A DNA stretch of 64,000 bases from Nocardia carnea NBRC 14403. GTDB taxonomy: Bacteria > Actinomycetota > Actinomycetes > Mycobacteriales > Mycobacteriaceae. Shown here piece by piece: positions 47,208-54,386 of this stretch. The DNA lies in NCBI RefSeq assembly GCF_000308515.1, contig NZ_BAFV01000018.1, positions 1 to 64,000 on the forward strand, read 5' to 3'. A program made the position numbers and the translations under genes. The stretch's first letter is position 1. Every line of letters begins with the position of its first letter. The notes beneath the pieces are model-generated. The model saw only the letters and a program-made list of their open reading frames with translations. It was not told where the DNA came from and made no database searches.

Positions 47208-47292
47208 GTTGATAGAACCCAGTTCAGCACCGCCATACTGGCAAATTTTCGCGCGCCACCGGCAGATCATCGGGCGGGTGCCGACCTTCCAA

Positions 47293-47320
47293 CTATATGT
47301 GCTTGATTGCGCACATATAG
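47293..47320. promoter_or_regulatory. ArsR/SmtB-type operator
   Basis: CTATATGTGC and GCACATATAG, perfect 10-bp arms with an 8-nt spacer, 41 bp before the MFS start. This is the usual shape of an ArsR-family operator, and an ArsR gene is second in the operon. Confidence 0.75.
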
Positions 47321-47361
47321 GGTAATCTCGGGATGTTCGGAAGTTTCGAGATGAAGGTCGT

Positions 47362-48606
47362 GTGGTTGTGCTGGATGTGCTGGGTCATCGAGTGTTCCGG
47401 CGGTTGTTCACTGCCCAGGTGGTGGCGTTGGCGGGCACCGGGCTGCTGACCGTCGCGCTGGGATTGCTGGCCTACGACCTGGCCGGACCGGACGCCGGGG
47501 CGGTGCTGGGCACGGCATTGGCGATCAAGATGCTCGCCTACGTCGCGGTGGCGCCGGTGATCGCCGCGGTGACCGAGCGCCTGCCGCGCCGCGCGGTGCT
47601 GGTCACCGCCGATCTCGTCCGCGCCGCGATCGCGCTGGGACTGCCGCTGGTGGACCAGGTCTGGCAGATCTATGTGCTGATCTTCGTGTTGCAGGCCGCC
47701 TCGGCGACCTTCACCCCGGCGTTCCAGTCGATCATTCCCTCGGTGCTGCCCGCTGAACGCGACTACACCCGCGCGCTGTCGCTGTCCCGTCTGGCCTACG
47801 ACCTGGAAGCGGTGCTGTCGCCGCTGCTGGCCGCCGCCGCACTGGCCGTGATGAGCTACCACTGGTTGTTCCTCGGCACGGTCGCCGGGTTCCTCGCCTC
47901 CGCACTGCTGGTCGTCACCACCACGCTGCCGGCGCTGCCGGCACCACAGGGCGCTGCGCCGCTGACCATCCGTATCCTCGCCGGAGTCCGCGTCATGGGC
48001 TCACGGCCGGTGCTGCGCGGACTGCTGGCGCTGAACCTCGTGGTCGCGGCCGGGACCGGGCTGGTGCTGGTCAACACCGTCGTCTACGTCCGCGAGCTGC
48101 TGGGCGGCCCCGATACCGGCGTCGCGATCGCGCTGGGCTGCTTCGGCGCCGGATCCATGCTGGTCGCCCTGGCCTTACCACGCCTGCTCACCAGCCGACG
48201 CGACCGCACGATCATGCTCACCGGCGCCGGAATCGTTCCCGCTGCCCTCGCGGCCGCCACCGTGCTGCTGGCCAGCACCCCCGGCCCGGTGCTCAGCTGG
48301 ATCGTCCTCGCCCTGGCATGGACCGTCCTCGGCGCCGCGACCTCACTGATCAACACCCCCACCGCCCGGCTGCTGCGTTACCAATCCCGCGACCACGAGC
48401 GGACTGCGGTGTTCACCGCGCAGTTCTCCCTGTCCCACGCCTGTTTCCTGCTCACCTACCCGCTGGCCGGATGGGTCGGCGTCCACGCCGGCCACGCGAT
48501 CGCCGCAGCCACCCTGACCACTGTCGCTACACTCGCAGCCATCACCGCCGCCCGGCTGTGGCCCGCCCACCAGCCGGTCACACCCACCCCGGCGGCGGTC
48601 GGATGA
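47362..48606 (+). CDS. MFS transporter, probably metal-responsive
   Basis: A protein of 414 aa with about 12 membrane helices. It begins LGHRVFRRLFTAQVVALAGTGLLTVALGLLAYDL, the common form of ArsR-linked MFS exporters. The start GTG 47362 has GAAGG 4 nt upstream; GTG 47368 also possible. An ArsR-type operator lies ahead and the ArsR gene overlaps its 3' end by ATGA, so the pair is regulated by what the repressor senses. The substrate is probably a metal such as Ni or Co (inference). Confidence 0.85.
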   Translation: MVVLDVLGHRVFRRLFTAQVVALAGTGLLTVALGLLAYDLAGPDAGAVLGTALAIKMLAYVAVAPVIAAVTERLPRRAVLVTADLVRAAIALGLPLVDQVWQIYVLIFVLQAASATFTPAFQSIIPSVLPAERDYTRALSLSRLAYDLEAVLSPLLAAAALAVMSYHWLFLGTVAGFLASALLVVTTTLPALPAPQGAAPLTIRILAGVRVMGSRPVLRGLLALNLVVAAGTGLVLVNTVVYVRELLGGPDTGVAIALGCFGAGSMLVALALPRLLTSRRDRTIMLTGAGIVPAALAAATVLLASTPGPVLSWIVLALAWTVLGAATSLINTPTARLLRYQSRDHERTAVFTAQFSLSHACFLLTYPLAGWVGVHAGHAIAAATLTTVATLAAITAARLWPAHQPVTPTPAAVG

Positions 48607-48989
48607 AAGTGGTGACGAGGATGGCCGAACACGCGGACGAACCCACGGCCACCGAGGCCAGCCTCACCCACCCCGTTTCCCCCGACCCTGCCCACCTGGA
48701 AGCGGCCACCGGCGTCTTCGCGATGCTGTCCGACCCCACCCGCCTGCATATCCTCTGGCTACTCACCCACGGCGAAGCCGACGTCACTGCCCTTGTCGAA
48801 GCCTGCGGAACCTCCCGCACCGCTGTCAGTCAGCACCTGGCCAAACTCCGCTTCACCGGCCTGGTCGACACCCGAAAAGAAGGCCGCCGCGTCATCTACC
48901 GCCTCCACGGCGGCCACCTCGCCCGCCTCGTCCGAGAAGGCCTCAACCACGCCGACCACGTCATCACCGGCGAACCCCCACACGAATAA
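48603..48989 (+). CDS. ArsR/SmtB family metalloregulator
   Basis: A protein of 128 aa, winged helix. FAMLSDPTRLHILWLL near residue 40 leads into the recognition region CGTSRTAVSQHLAKLR near 68, then GRRVIYRLHGGHLARLV. The classical ELCVCDL arsenic/cadmium motif is absent. The last helix is rich in His and acidic residues (LNHADHVITGEPPHE), resembling the alpha-5 metal sites of NmtR/KmtR-type Ni/Co sensors. ATG 48603 overlaps the MFS stop. It should bind the palindrome at 47293. Confidence 0.87.
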   Translation: MKVVTRMAEHADEPTATEASLTHPVSPDPAHLEAATGVFAMLSDPTRLHILWLLTHGEADVTALVEACGTSRTAVSQHLAKLRFTGLVDTRKEGRRVIYRLHGGHLARLVREGLNHADHVITGEPPHE

Positions 48990-49053
48990 ACTCCGACACC
49001 ACCGACCGCCGAACACTTCAAACCCGCCGGAGCCTCCGTCCGACGCTCCACAG

Positions 49054-49067
49054 TGACGTCAAAATTC
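49054..49067. repeat. IS-end-like motif, copy 2
   Basis: TGACGTCAAAATTC, 13 of 14 identical to the motif at the istB stop. With copy 1 it brackets the MFS-ArsR pair. Confidence 0.5.
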
Positions 49068-49121
49068 ACCGTCCTACTGCGCCCCTTCCGGCTCACTCCG
49101 ACGCCGGAATTCACCGATAAA

Positions 49122-49138
49122 CGACGTCAGAGTTCACT
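49122..49138. repeat. IS-end-like motif, copy 3
   Basis: CGACGTCAGAGTTCACT, related to copies 1 and 2 through GACGTCAGA-TTC. It stands directly before the truncated ArsR-like pseudogene, as an IS end would. Confidence 0.45.
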
Positions 49139-49163
49139 GGCACAACCAGGCGAGGGCCGCGTA

Positions 49164-49646
49164 GCACCCCGAAGTCGCAGACGCCATCGAAGCACTGGCC
49201 ACGGTCTCGCCCCTGCTGCCGGTCGAAAGCCTGCGCCAAGCCCGCCGCGGTAGTCGACTACAGATCGCCCGTGCCTGCTACAGCCATCTCGGCGGCAGCC
49301 TCGCCGTCGCTATCGCCGACATCCTGGTCACCGACGGTGTGGTCAACACGCTGGCCACCCGGGAACCCACCGAGATCCGCTCGCTGGACCATCCCCTGCT
49401 ACACGCACTCGAAATCACTCGCCTCCCAGCAGGGTACGCGCCGGCCGCGCGTGCCTGCCTCGACTGGACCGAGCGATCCCCCCACCTCGCCGGCAGGCTT
49501 GGGTCGGCCGTGATGGCCTCAATGCTGCAACACAACTGGCTACGCCAACGACCTCACGAGACAGGGCGCTCGCCATCACCGACACCGGCAACAACGAGTT
49601 GAGCAGGCTCGGCATTTGGCCCAGCCAGTACCGCATGCCCGCATGA
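49164..49646 (+). pseudogene. Truncated and frameshifted ArsR-like transcriptional regulator
   Basis: Read in one frame the DNA gives HPEVADAIEALATV, RQARRGSRLQIARACYSHLGGSLAVAIAD (interrupted here only for length) and ARACLDWTERSPHLAGRLGSAVMASMLQ, the C-terminal half typical of actinobacterial ArsR-like regulators. A stop codon and the IS-end motif replace the N-terminal helix-turn-helix. Near 49565 the frame shifts by one, after which ALAITDTGNNELSRLG continues the family to TGA 49646. It is both truncated and frameshifted, so not functional. Confidence 0.7.
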
Positions 49647-49710
49647 TCGATCCGCGCCCCGCCGCGTGTTTACAATAGGGTCATTTCCGGGCAGCTCCCC
49701 GGCCGTAAAC

Positions 49711-49769
49711 ATCGATGACCAGCGATTATTATGGCCAGTCTTGTCCGAGAATGCATCGATTTATGGACA
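49711..49769 (+). repeat. Two-part palindromic element, copy A
   Basis: 16-bp palindrome (ATCGATGACCAGCGAT, 49711-49726), a 15-bp spacer, then a 28-bp module with 11-bp arms TGTCCGAGAAT and ATTTATGGACA around GCATCG. The stop codon of the leftward DHA2 transporter (49761-49763) falls inside its right arm. Confidence 0.75.
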
Positions 49770-51167
49770 GGGTTGCGCGATATTGCGGTGGGCGGGCAGC
49801 AGCACGGTGGCGGCCGCGGCTGCCACCATCGCCACCGCGATCGCGGTGAATGCCCGGTTGTAGCCGTCCAAAGTGTTGCCCGGCGCGGCGACCGTGATCA
49901 GCACCGCCAGTCCCAGCGCCGCGCCGATCTGCTTGGTGGTGTTCATCAATCCCGCCGCCGCGCCCGCATCCTCACCGGCCACCCCGGCGGTGACCGCGGT
50001 GGTGACTGGGGTGTTCAACAGGCCCGCCCCGATGCTGAACACCACCGCCGGGCAGAGGATCCCGGCCACATAACTGCTGCCGGGGTGCAGCTGGGCCTGC
50101 CATACGAAGCCGGCCGCCGCCACCAGAGCCCCCACTCCGATCAGCAGCCGGGTATCGATCGACCGCATCAGCCATGGGGTGATCCACACGCCGATCATGA
50201 TGGCGATCAAGGTGTGGGGCAGGAACGCCAGCCCGGTCTGCAGCGGGCTGTAGCCGAGGCCGGACTGCATCGACAGCGTGAGAAAAAACCACATCGGATT
50301 CAGGCAGGCACCGGTCAACAGCAGGATCAGATTCCCCGCGGTCACCGACCGGATCCGAAACAGGCGCAGCGGGATCAGCGGCGCACGTACCCACCGCGCC
50401 TCCACCACCACGAAACCCGCCAGTAGGGCAACGCCTGCGGCGATCCCGGCCAGCGTGGACATCGCGGTCCAGCTAAGGACCGCGGCCTGTCCGACTCCGT
50501 ATGTCAGTGCGGCAAGCCCTGCGGTGACCAGCACGGCCCCCGCGACATCCAGCTGCGGCCGGACCGCCGGGCGGTCGGTGGTGATCACCCGTACCGCGAC
50601 CACGAGCGCGAGGATCCCGATCGGGACGTTGATCAGCAGCGTCGCCCGCCACGACCACCACTCGGTCAGCACGCCGCCCAACAGGTTTCCCGCGGTGCCG
50701 CCGGCCATCCCGAGCGCGGCCCATACCGCCAACGCCCGCGTACGGGCCGGACCCTCGGCAAAGGTCGAGGTCACGATCGCCAATGTCACCGGTGCCAACG
50801 CCGCCGCCCCCACGCCCTGCACCGCCCGCGCGCCGAGCAGCCACGCCCCTGAATCGGCCATACCGCCGACCAGGCTCGCCGCGGTGAACACCACCAACCC
50901 CGCCATCAGCAACCGCCGCCGCCCGAACAGGTCCGCCAGCCGCCCACCCAGCAGTAGCAACCCCGCGAACACCAGCGCATAGGCATTGACCACCCACCCC
51001 AACGCGACCTCACTCAGCCCCAGCGCCGAACGCATCGACGGCAGCGCCACATTCACCACCGAAATATCGAGCACCACCATGAACTGAGCCCCGCACACCA
51101 CCACCAACACCACCACCGGCCGCACCACAGAACCAGCACCGGCCTCCGGGCTCGGGTCGAGCCGCAT
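49761..51167 (-). CDS. DHA2-type MFS multidrug efflux pump
   Basis: A protein of 468 aa with about 14 helices. Motif C region reads LDISVVNVALPSM near residue 32 and motif A reads LGGRLADLFGRRRLL near 73. The start ATG 51167 has GGAGG 6 nt upstream; the frame upstream to 51191 runs through the operator and is rejected. The last residues RNIAQPCP come from the palindromic element at 49711, so the original C-terminus may have been replaced. It diverges from a TetR gene and shares a two-site operator. The likely role is drug efflux. Confidence 0.9.
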   Translation of the reverse strand: MRLDPSPEAGAGSVVRPVVVLVVVCGAQFMVVLDISVVNVALPSMRSALGLSEVALGWVVNAYALVFAGLLLLGGRLADLFGRRRLLMAGLVVFTAASLVGGMADSGAWLLGARAVQGVGAAALAPVTLAIVTSTFAEGPARTRALAVWAALGMAGGTAGNLLGGVLTEWWSWRATLLINVPIGILALVVAVRVITTDRPAVRPQLDVAGAVLVTAGLAALTYGVGQAAVLSWTAMSTLAGIAAGVALLAGFVVVEARWVRAPLIPLRLFRIRSVTAGNLILLLTGACLNPMWFFLTLSMQSGLGYSPLQTGLAFLPHTLIAIMIGVWITPWLMRSIDTRLLIGVGALVAAAGFVWQAQLHPGSSYVAGILCPAVVFSIGAGLLNTPVTTAVTAGVAGEDAGAAAGLMNTTKQIGAALGLAVLITVAAPGNTLDGYNRAFTAIAVAMVAAAAATVLLPAHRNIAQPCP

Positions 51168-51181
51168 ACCCACCTCCAAAG

Positions 51182-51212
51182 TGATACGCATGTATCATAT
51201 ACACTTGTATCA
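51182..51212. promoter_or_regulatory. Double TetR operator between DHA2 pump and TetR
   Basis: TGATACGCATGTATCA (51182-51197) is a 16-bp palindrome and is followed by a second, less perfect site, TATACACTTGTATCA (51198-51212). Both share TGTATCA half-sites. The sites cover the two start regions, allowing one repressor to control both genes. Confidence 0.75.
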
Positions 51213-51237
51213 AACTTTGAGGCCAGGAGGAACCGCG

Positions 51238-51843
51238 GTGCCCAGAACTGCCGACCACACCGCCCGACGTACCCAGATCGCCGATGCCCTGGTCCGCGTC
51301 GCCGCCCGCGACGGCCTGCACGCGGTCACCATGCGCTCGGTCGCCACCGAAGCGGGCATCTCACTGCGCCTGGTGCAGTACTACTTCCACACCAAAACCG
51401 GACTCCTGCTCGGCGCGCTGGAGCACCTCGAACAGCAATCCCACCAACGCTGGAACCACCGCCTCGCCGACCTCCCCGACCCGCCACCACCCCGCGCGTT
51501 CGTCGAAGCGTTCCTCGCCGAAGCCCTACCCACCGACGAACCCAGCCGGATCTTCCACCTCGTCGGCACCTCCTACGCCATGCTCGCCCTCACTGACCCC
51601 GACCTCGCCGCCTCCCCCTTCGCCGCCGGAATCAACCGTCTCCAACAACAACTCACCGAGGCCCTCACCCACGCCGCCGCCGACGGCGAACTCGCTCCCG
51701 GACTCGATCCGAACCAGGAAGCCGCGCGCCTGGTCGCCCTGACCAACGGCATCGGCACCAGCATCCTGGCCGGCCAACACACCCCCGACACCGCGACAGC
51801 GCTCCTGCGCTACCACCTCCACCAACTCTTCACCCTCGCCTGA
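51238..51843 (+). CDS. TetR family regulator of the DHA2 pump
   Basis: A protein of 201 aa. The helix-turn-helix lies at residues 10-55 (IADALVRVAARDGLHAVTMRSVATEAGISLRLVQYYF). The ligand domain follows. GTG 51238 has an AGGAGG at the right distance, placing the start after the operator. It diverges from the DHA2 pump and should repress it until a drug or metabolite binds. The codon use is somewhat more ACC/CCC-rich than neighbours outside the island. Confidence 0.9.
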   Translation: MPRTADHTARRTQIADALVRVAARDGLHAVTMRSVATEAGISLRLVQYYFHTKTGLLLGALEHLEQQSHQRWNHRLADLPDPPPPRAFVEAFLAEALPTDEPSRIFHLVGTSYAMLALTDPDLAASPFAAGINRLQQQLTEALTHAAADGELAPGLDPNQEAARLVALTNGIGTSILAGQHTPDTATALLRYHLHQLFTLA

Positions 51844-51907
51844 ACCACACGCCGGATGCCGAACGTTCACAAATCGGCGGTTACTGGACATGGAGAGCCG
51901 CTCGAAA

Positions 51908-51966
51908 ATTGCTGACCAGCGATCAATCCGGACACCGATGTTCAAAAATGCATCAGTTCTTGGACG
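51908..51966 (+). repeat. Two-part palindromic element, copy B
   Basis: ATTGCTGACCAGCGAT (51908-51923), a 15-bp spacer, then 28 bp with arms TGTTCAAAAAT and GTTCTTGGACG around GCATCA. It starts 64 bp after the TetR stop. Confidence 0.75.
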
Positions 51967-52014
51967 GCACAGAGGGGTTGCACCGAGTGCCAGAACGCCG
52001 ATTCGACGAATCAA

Positions 52015-52233
52015 TCAACTCAGTCTGGCGCTGAGTTGGGCACCGAGTTCGCGAAAGCCCAAGGCGAGCGCGACATAGGCCAGCGTGGCCGGGCCCAGCA
52101 CTTCTTCCAGGCAGATCATTGCTCGCGGCGAGATCGCCACATCCACGGGCTCGGCCGAGGAGAATGAAACCGGCGCCCCGGCCAGCCCTTCCCATAGAGC
52201 GTGGGCTCTTGTCAGCACCGAGTTCGTTGGCAT
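52015..52233 (-). pseudogene. Probable GNAT acetyltransferase remnant
   Basis: A frame of 72 aa starting MPTNSVLTRAHALWEGLAGAPVSF. This resembles the N-terminus of Nocardia-type GNAT acetyltransferases, from memory only. After RAMIC it jumps to EEVLGPATLAYVAL, which looks like a later part of the same family, so an internal deletion is suspected. The end is then random. Acetyltransferase activity is not expected. Confidence 0.35.
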
Positions 52234-52392
52234 GGCCGCATTCTGCTCACTCGCGCGACCCAAGGCGACCTATATTCCACGCCTCGACCAGGGGCGCCGC
52301 GGATTCGACCACTGGAGGAATCCCGGGCCGACGCCGGGGCCGGTATCGGTGTTCAGAAAAGGGTATTTCCGAACGGAACTCCGGTCCTCACC

Positions 52393-52451
52393 ATCGCTGA
52401 CCAGCGATGATGACGACCCAATCCGTCCAATAATGCATCGATTGTTGGACG
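52393..52451 (+). repeat. Two-part palindromic element, copy C
   Basis: ATCGCTGACCAGCGAT (perfect 7-bp arms, extendable to 8), a 15-bp spacer, then 28 bp with arms CGTCCAATAAT and ATTGTTGGACG around GCATCG; the arms match at 10 of 11 positions when inverted. It ends 13 bp before the chimeric MerR frame. Confidence 0.8.
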
Positions 52452-52464
52452 GTTCCTGAGTTTG

Positions 52465-52809
52465 GTGAAGCGCGACGAGATGCTGTTCCCGATCGGGGTC
52501 GTGGCCGAACGCACGGGGCTTTCGGTCAAAACGATTCGGTTCTACTCCGACCATCTGACCCACGAGGAGATCCTGGGGCGATCGCAGTTCTGCAGGGTCG
52601 ATCGGCGGGCCTACGAATTCGAGCGTGTATGGACGGTCGAACAGGCCATCGGCTACCTGTACTCGACATCGCTACCGCTTCGTCGCGCATTGGGAGAACA
52701 GCGGCCGGCGTTCGAACATGCCGTCCGCGAGGAACTGCTCACGCTCGATCCGAGCGGACGGTTCGTCGAACCGGTGACCCTGGAGGTGTTGACGGCCACG
52801 CGGCCATAG
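52465..52809 (+). CDS. Chimeric frame: MerR N-terminus joined to methyltransferase C-terminus
   Basis: A frame of 114 aa. Residues 1-30 are the start of a MerR winged helix (FPIGVVAERTGLSVKTIRFYSD). After that the MerR pattern stops. Residues 31-114 (AYEFERVWTVEQAIGYLYSTS, ALGEQRPAFEHAVREELL, LDPSGRFVEPVTLEVL) look like the C-terminal third of a class I SAM methyltransferase, in the same frame. Neither part is complete, so it is likely a recombination product rather than a working gene. The start is GTG 52465 or ATG 52480. Confidence 0.65.
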   Translation: MKRDEMLFPIGVVAERTGLSVKTIRFYSDHLTHEEILGRSQFCRVDRRAYEFERVWTVEQAIGYLYSTSLPLRRALGEQRPAFEHAVREELLTLDPSGRFVEPVTLEVLTATRP

Positions 52810-52943
52810 GGCGATCGGATCGGGGGCCGGAACTATCTCTCGAGTTCCGGTCCGGCAACCACCGGCGCTACGCCTGCACCGGAGTGTCGCAGCAGCAGCT
52901 GTTCATCAAAGGGGGATTTACGGGCATTCTGGAGCCCAGAATC

Positions 52944-53001
52944 ATCGTTGAACAGCGATGATCAACCCGCCTGTTTTCAAAAATGCCTCATTTTATGAAC
53001 A
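52944..53001 (+). repeat. Two-part palindromic element, copy D
   Basis: ATCGTTGAACAGCGAT, flanked by ATC/GAT that extend the palindrome to 22 bp, a 14-bp spacer, then 28 bp with arms TTTTCAAAAAT and TTTTATGAACA around GCCTCA. Confidence 0.75.
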
Positions 53002-53448
53002 GCACTGTCAATGTAGGGCCCGCGACTCCTTCGGAAGATGAATGGCATCCTCGTGGCGTGGCCGCGCCGGTGGATCTGACAGCGTTGGAGTTGCCGTGGA
53101 GGCTGACGCTGGAGCAAGGGCGGGAAGCGTTGATGCGCTTGCCCGTACTTCACGTGCCAGGTTCGGCAGACGGATCGGGCCGCGGACGCCACGCCGAGAT
53201 TCACGCCCAGAGTTCCCACATGATCAGCGAGCTTGCCAGCCGCTCGACCAGTTCCGTGCAGATGTCCACGGTGGCCTGCACGTTGGTTACCCGTTTGCCG
53301 TAGCACAGCACCGCCGCGCGGATTGCAGGGCGGAGATCTCCGGTCGGTAGAGCGCGGCGAATCGTGCGTTCCAGGTGGGGTCCATGCGCGACGGTGATCC
53401 TGACCATGACGCGACGCTGCGCGCAGCGCTCCGGACTGCTGTATCAGG
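53002..53448. other. Region without a recognised gene at the end of the island
   Basis: Open frames on both strands (for example 53201-53407 on the minus strand, MVRITVAHGPHLERTIRRAL, and one from 52995 on the plus strand) overlap and cannot both be genes. They may be fragments like those before them. I name none. Confidence 0.4.
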
Positions 53449-54153
53449 CTATTGGGGTACTGCGTAGAGGTAGAACAGAGCGATCGTGACCAGGCCCATC
53501 GCCGGGGTGAGGACCCAGGTCTCCACCTTGTTCCCGGTGCGGGAGATGATCGGGACGGCCAGGCGGGGCTTCAGCGGCCACAGCAGCGGGCAGCCGCGGT
53601 CGGTGAGGCAATCGCCGACGATATGGATGAGGGCGCCGAGGCCGATGGCGAACGGGAGCCAGTACGGGGAGTCCGGGAGCCAGCGGTCCATCAAAACCGT
53701 GCCGCCGCCCGCCAGCAGTACGCACAGGCCCCAGGCGCGGAAGGAATCACCCCGCGGTGTCAGATGCAGGGCCCGGATACCGAAGGCGAGCATGACGAAG
53801 ATGACGCCGAGCGTGAAGTATCTGCCCAGATAATTCACACCCGCCCAGGTCGCCCAGCCCGCCAGCAGGACGAACAGCAATCCGTGCGTGCCCTTGCGAT
53901 GTCCTCCGGAGATGGTCGCGACCCCCTTCGCCACGGCATTGCTCAACGGGCCCAGTGAATCCCCGATCGTGCCGCCGGGATGATCGATATCGGGCAACAG
54001 CGCCGCACCGGCCGTGATCAGGGCCCCCAGGATCAATTCGAGTGCGCTGACATCTACAGGGCCGCGCACGAATTCCATCACCGGGACGGGTACGACGGTA
54101 GCGGCGGTGGCGAATGCCAATGCGCCGCTGGTGGCATGGGAATGGCCGAGCAA
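53449..54153 (-). CDS. YdjM/LexA-regulated-type membrane-bound metal-dependent hydrolase
   Basis: A protein of 234 aa with about five or six membrane helices. Metal-ligand motifs: HSHATSG near residue 5, LLPDIDHPGGTIGDS near 55, GGHRKGTHGLL near 85 and LIHIVGDCLTDRGCPLLWPL near 185. These fit the DUF457/YdjM family, whose substrate is unknown. The start TTG 54153 has GGGAG 5 nt upstream. It is a chromosomal gene, marking the right edge of the accessory region. Confidence 0.87.
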   Translation of the reverse strand: MLGHSHATSGALAFATAATVVPVPVMEFVRGPVDVSALELILGALITAGAALLPDIDHPGGTIGDSLGPLSNAVAKGVATISGGHRKGTHGLLFVLLAGWATWAGVNYLGRYFTLGVIFVMLAFGIRALHLTPRGDSFRAWGLCVLLAGGGTVLMDRWLPDSPYWLPFAIGLGALIHIVGDCLTDRGCPLLWPLKPRLAVPIISRTGNKVETWVLTPAMGLVTIALFYLYAVPQ

Positions 54154-54386
54154 AACATCTCCCGGTATCAAGGTGCGATCGGACGTAGCGATCAAAGTTA
54201 GCAATCGATGCCGACAACCCGGACCGGCGCACGACGCGCCGGAACCCGGCGTGCACGAGACACGCCGCGACGACGGTGGTTTCGGTGAAAAGCTCCTGGT
54301 TACCCCTGTACCCCGGAATCCATCGATGCAATGCTGGCGCGACCGGAGCGCCTGTGGAGCGATCCGTTCTCGCCAGGGGGTGTCGA

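Noticed and set aside
52423..52452. Integron attC reading of the 28-bp module
   Set aside because: Arms GTCCAAT and GTTGGAC in copy C look like attC core sites, but copies A, B and D lose GTT, and the structure is much shorter than an attC.
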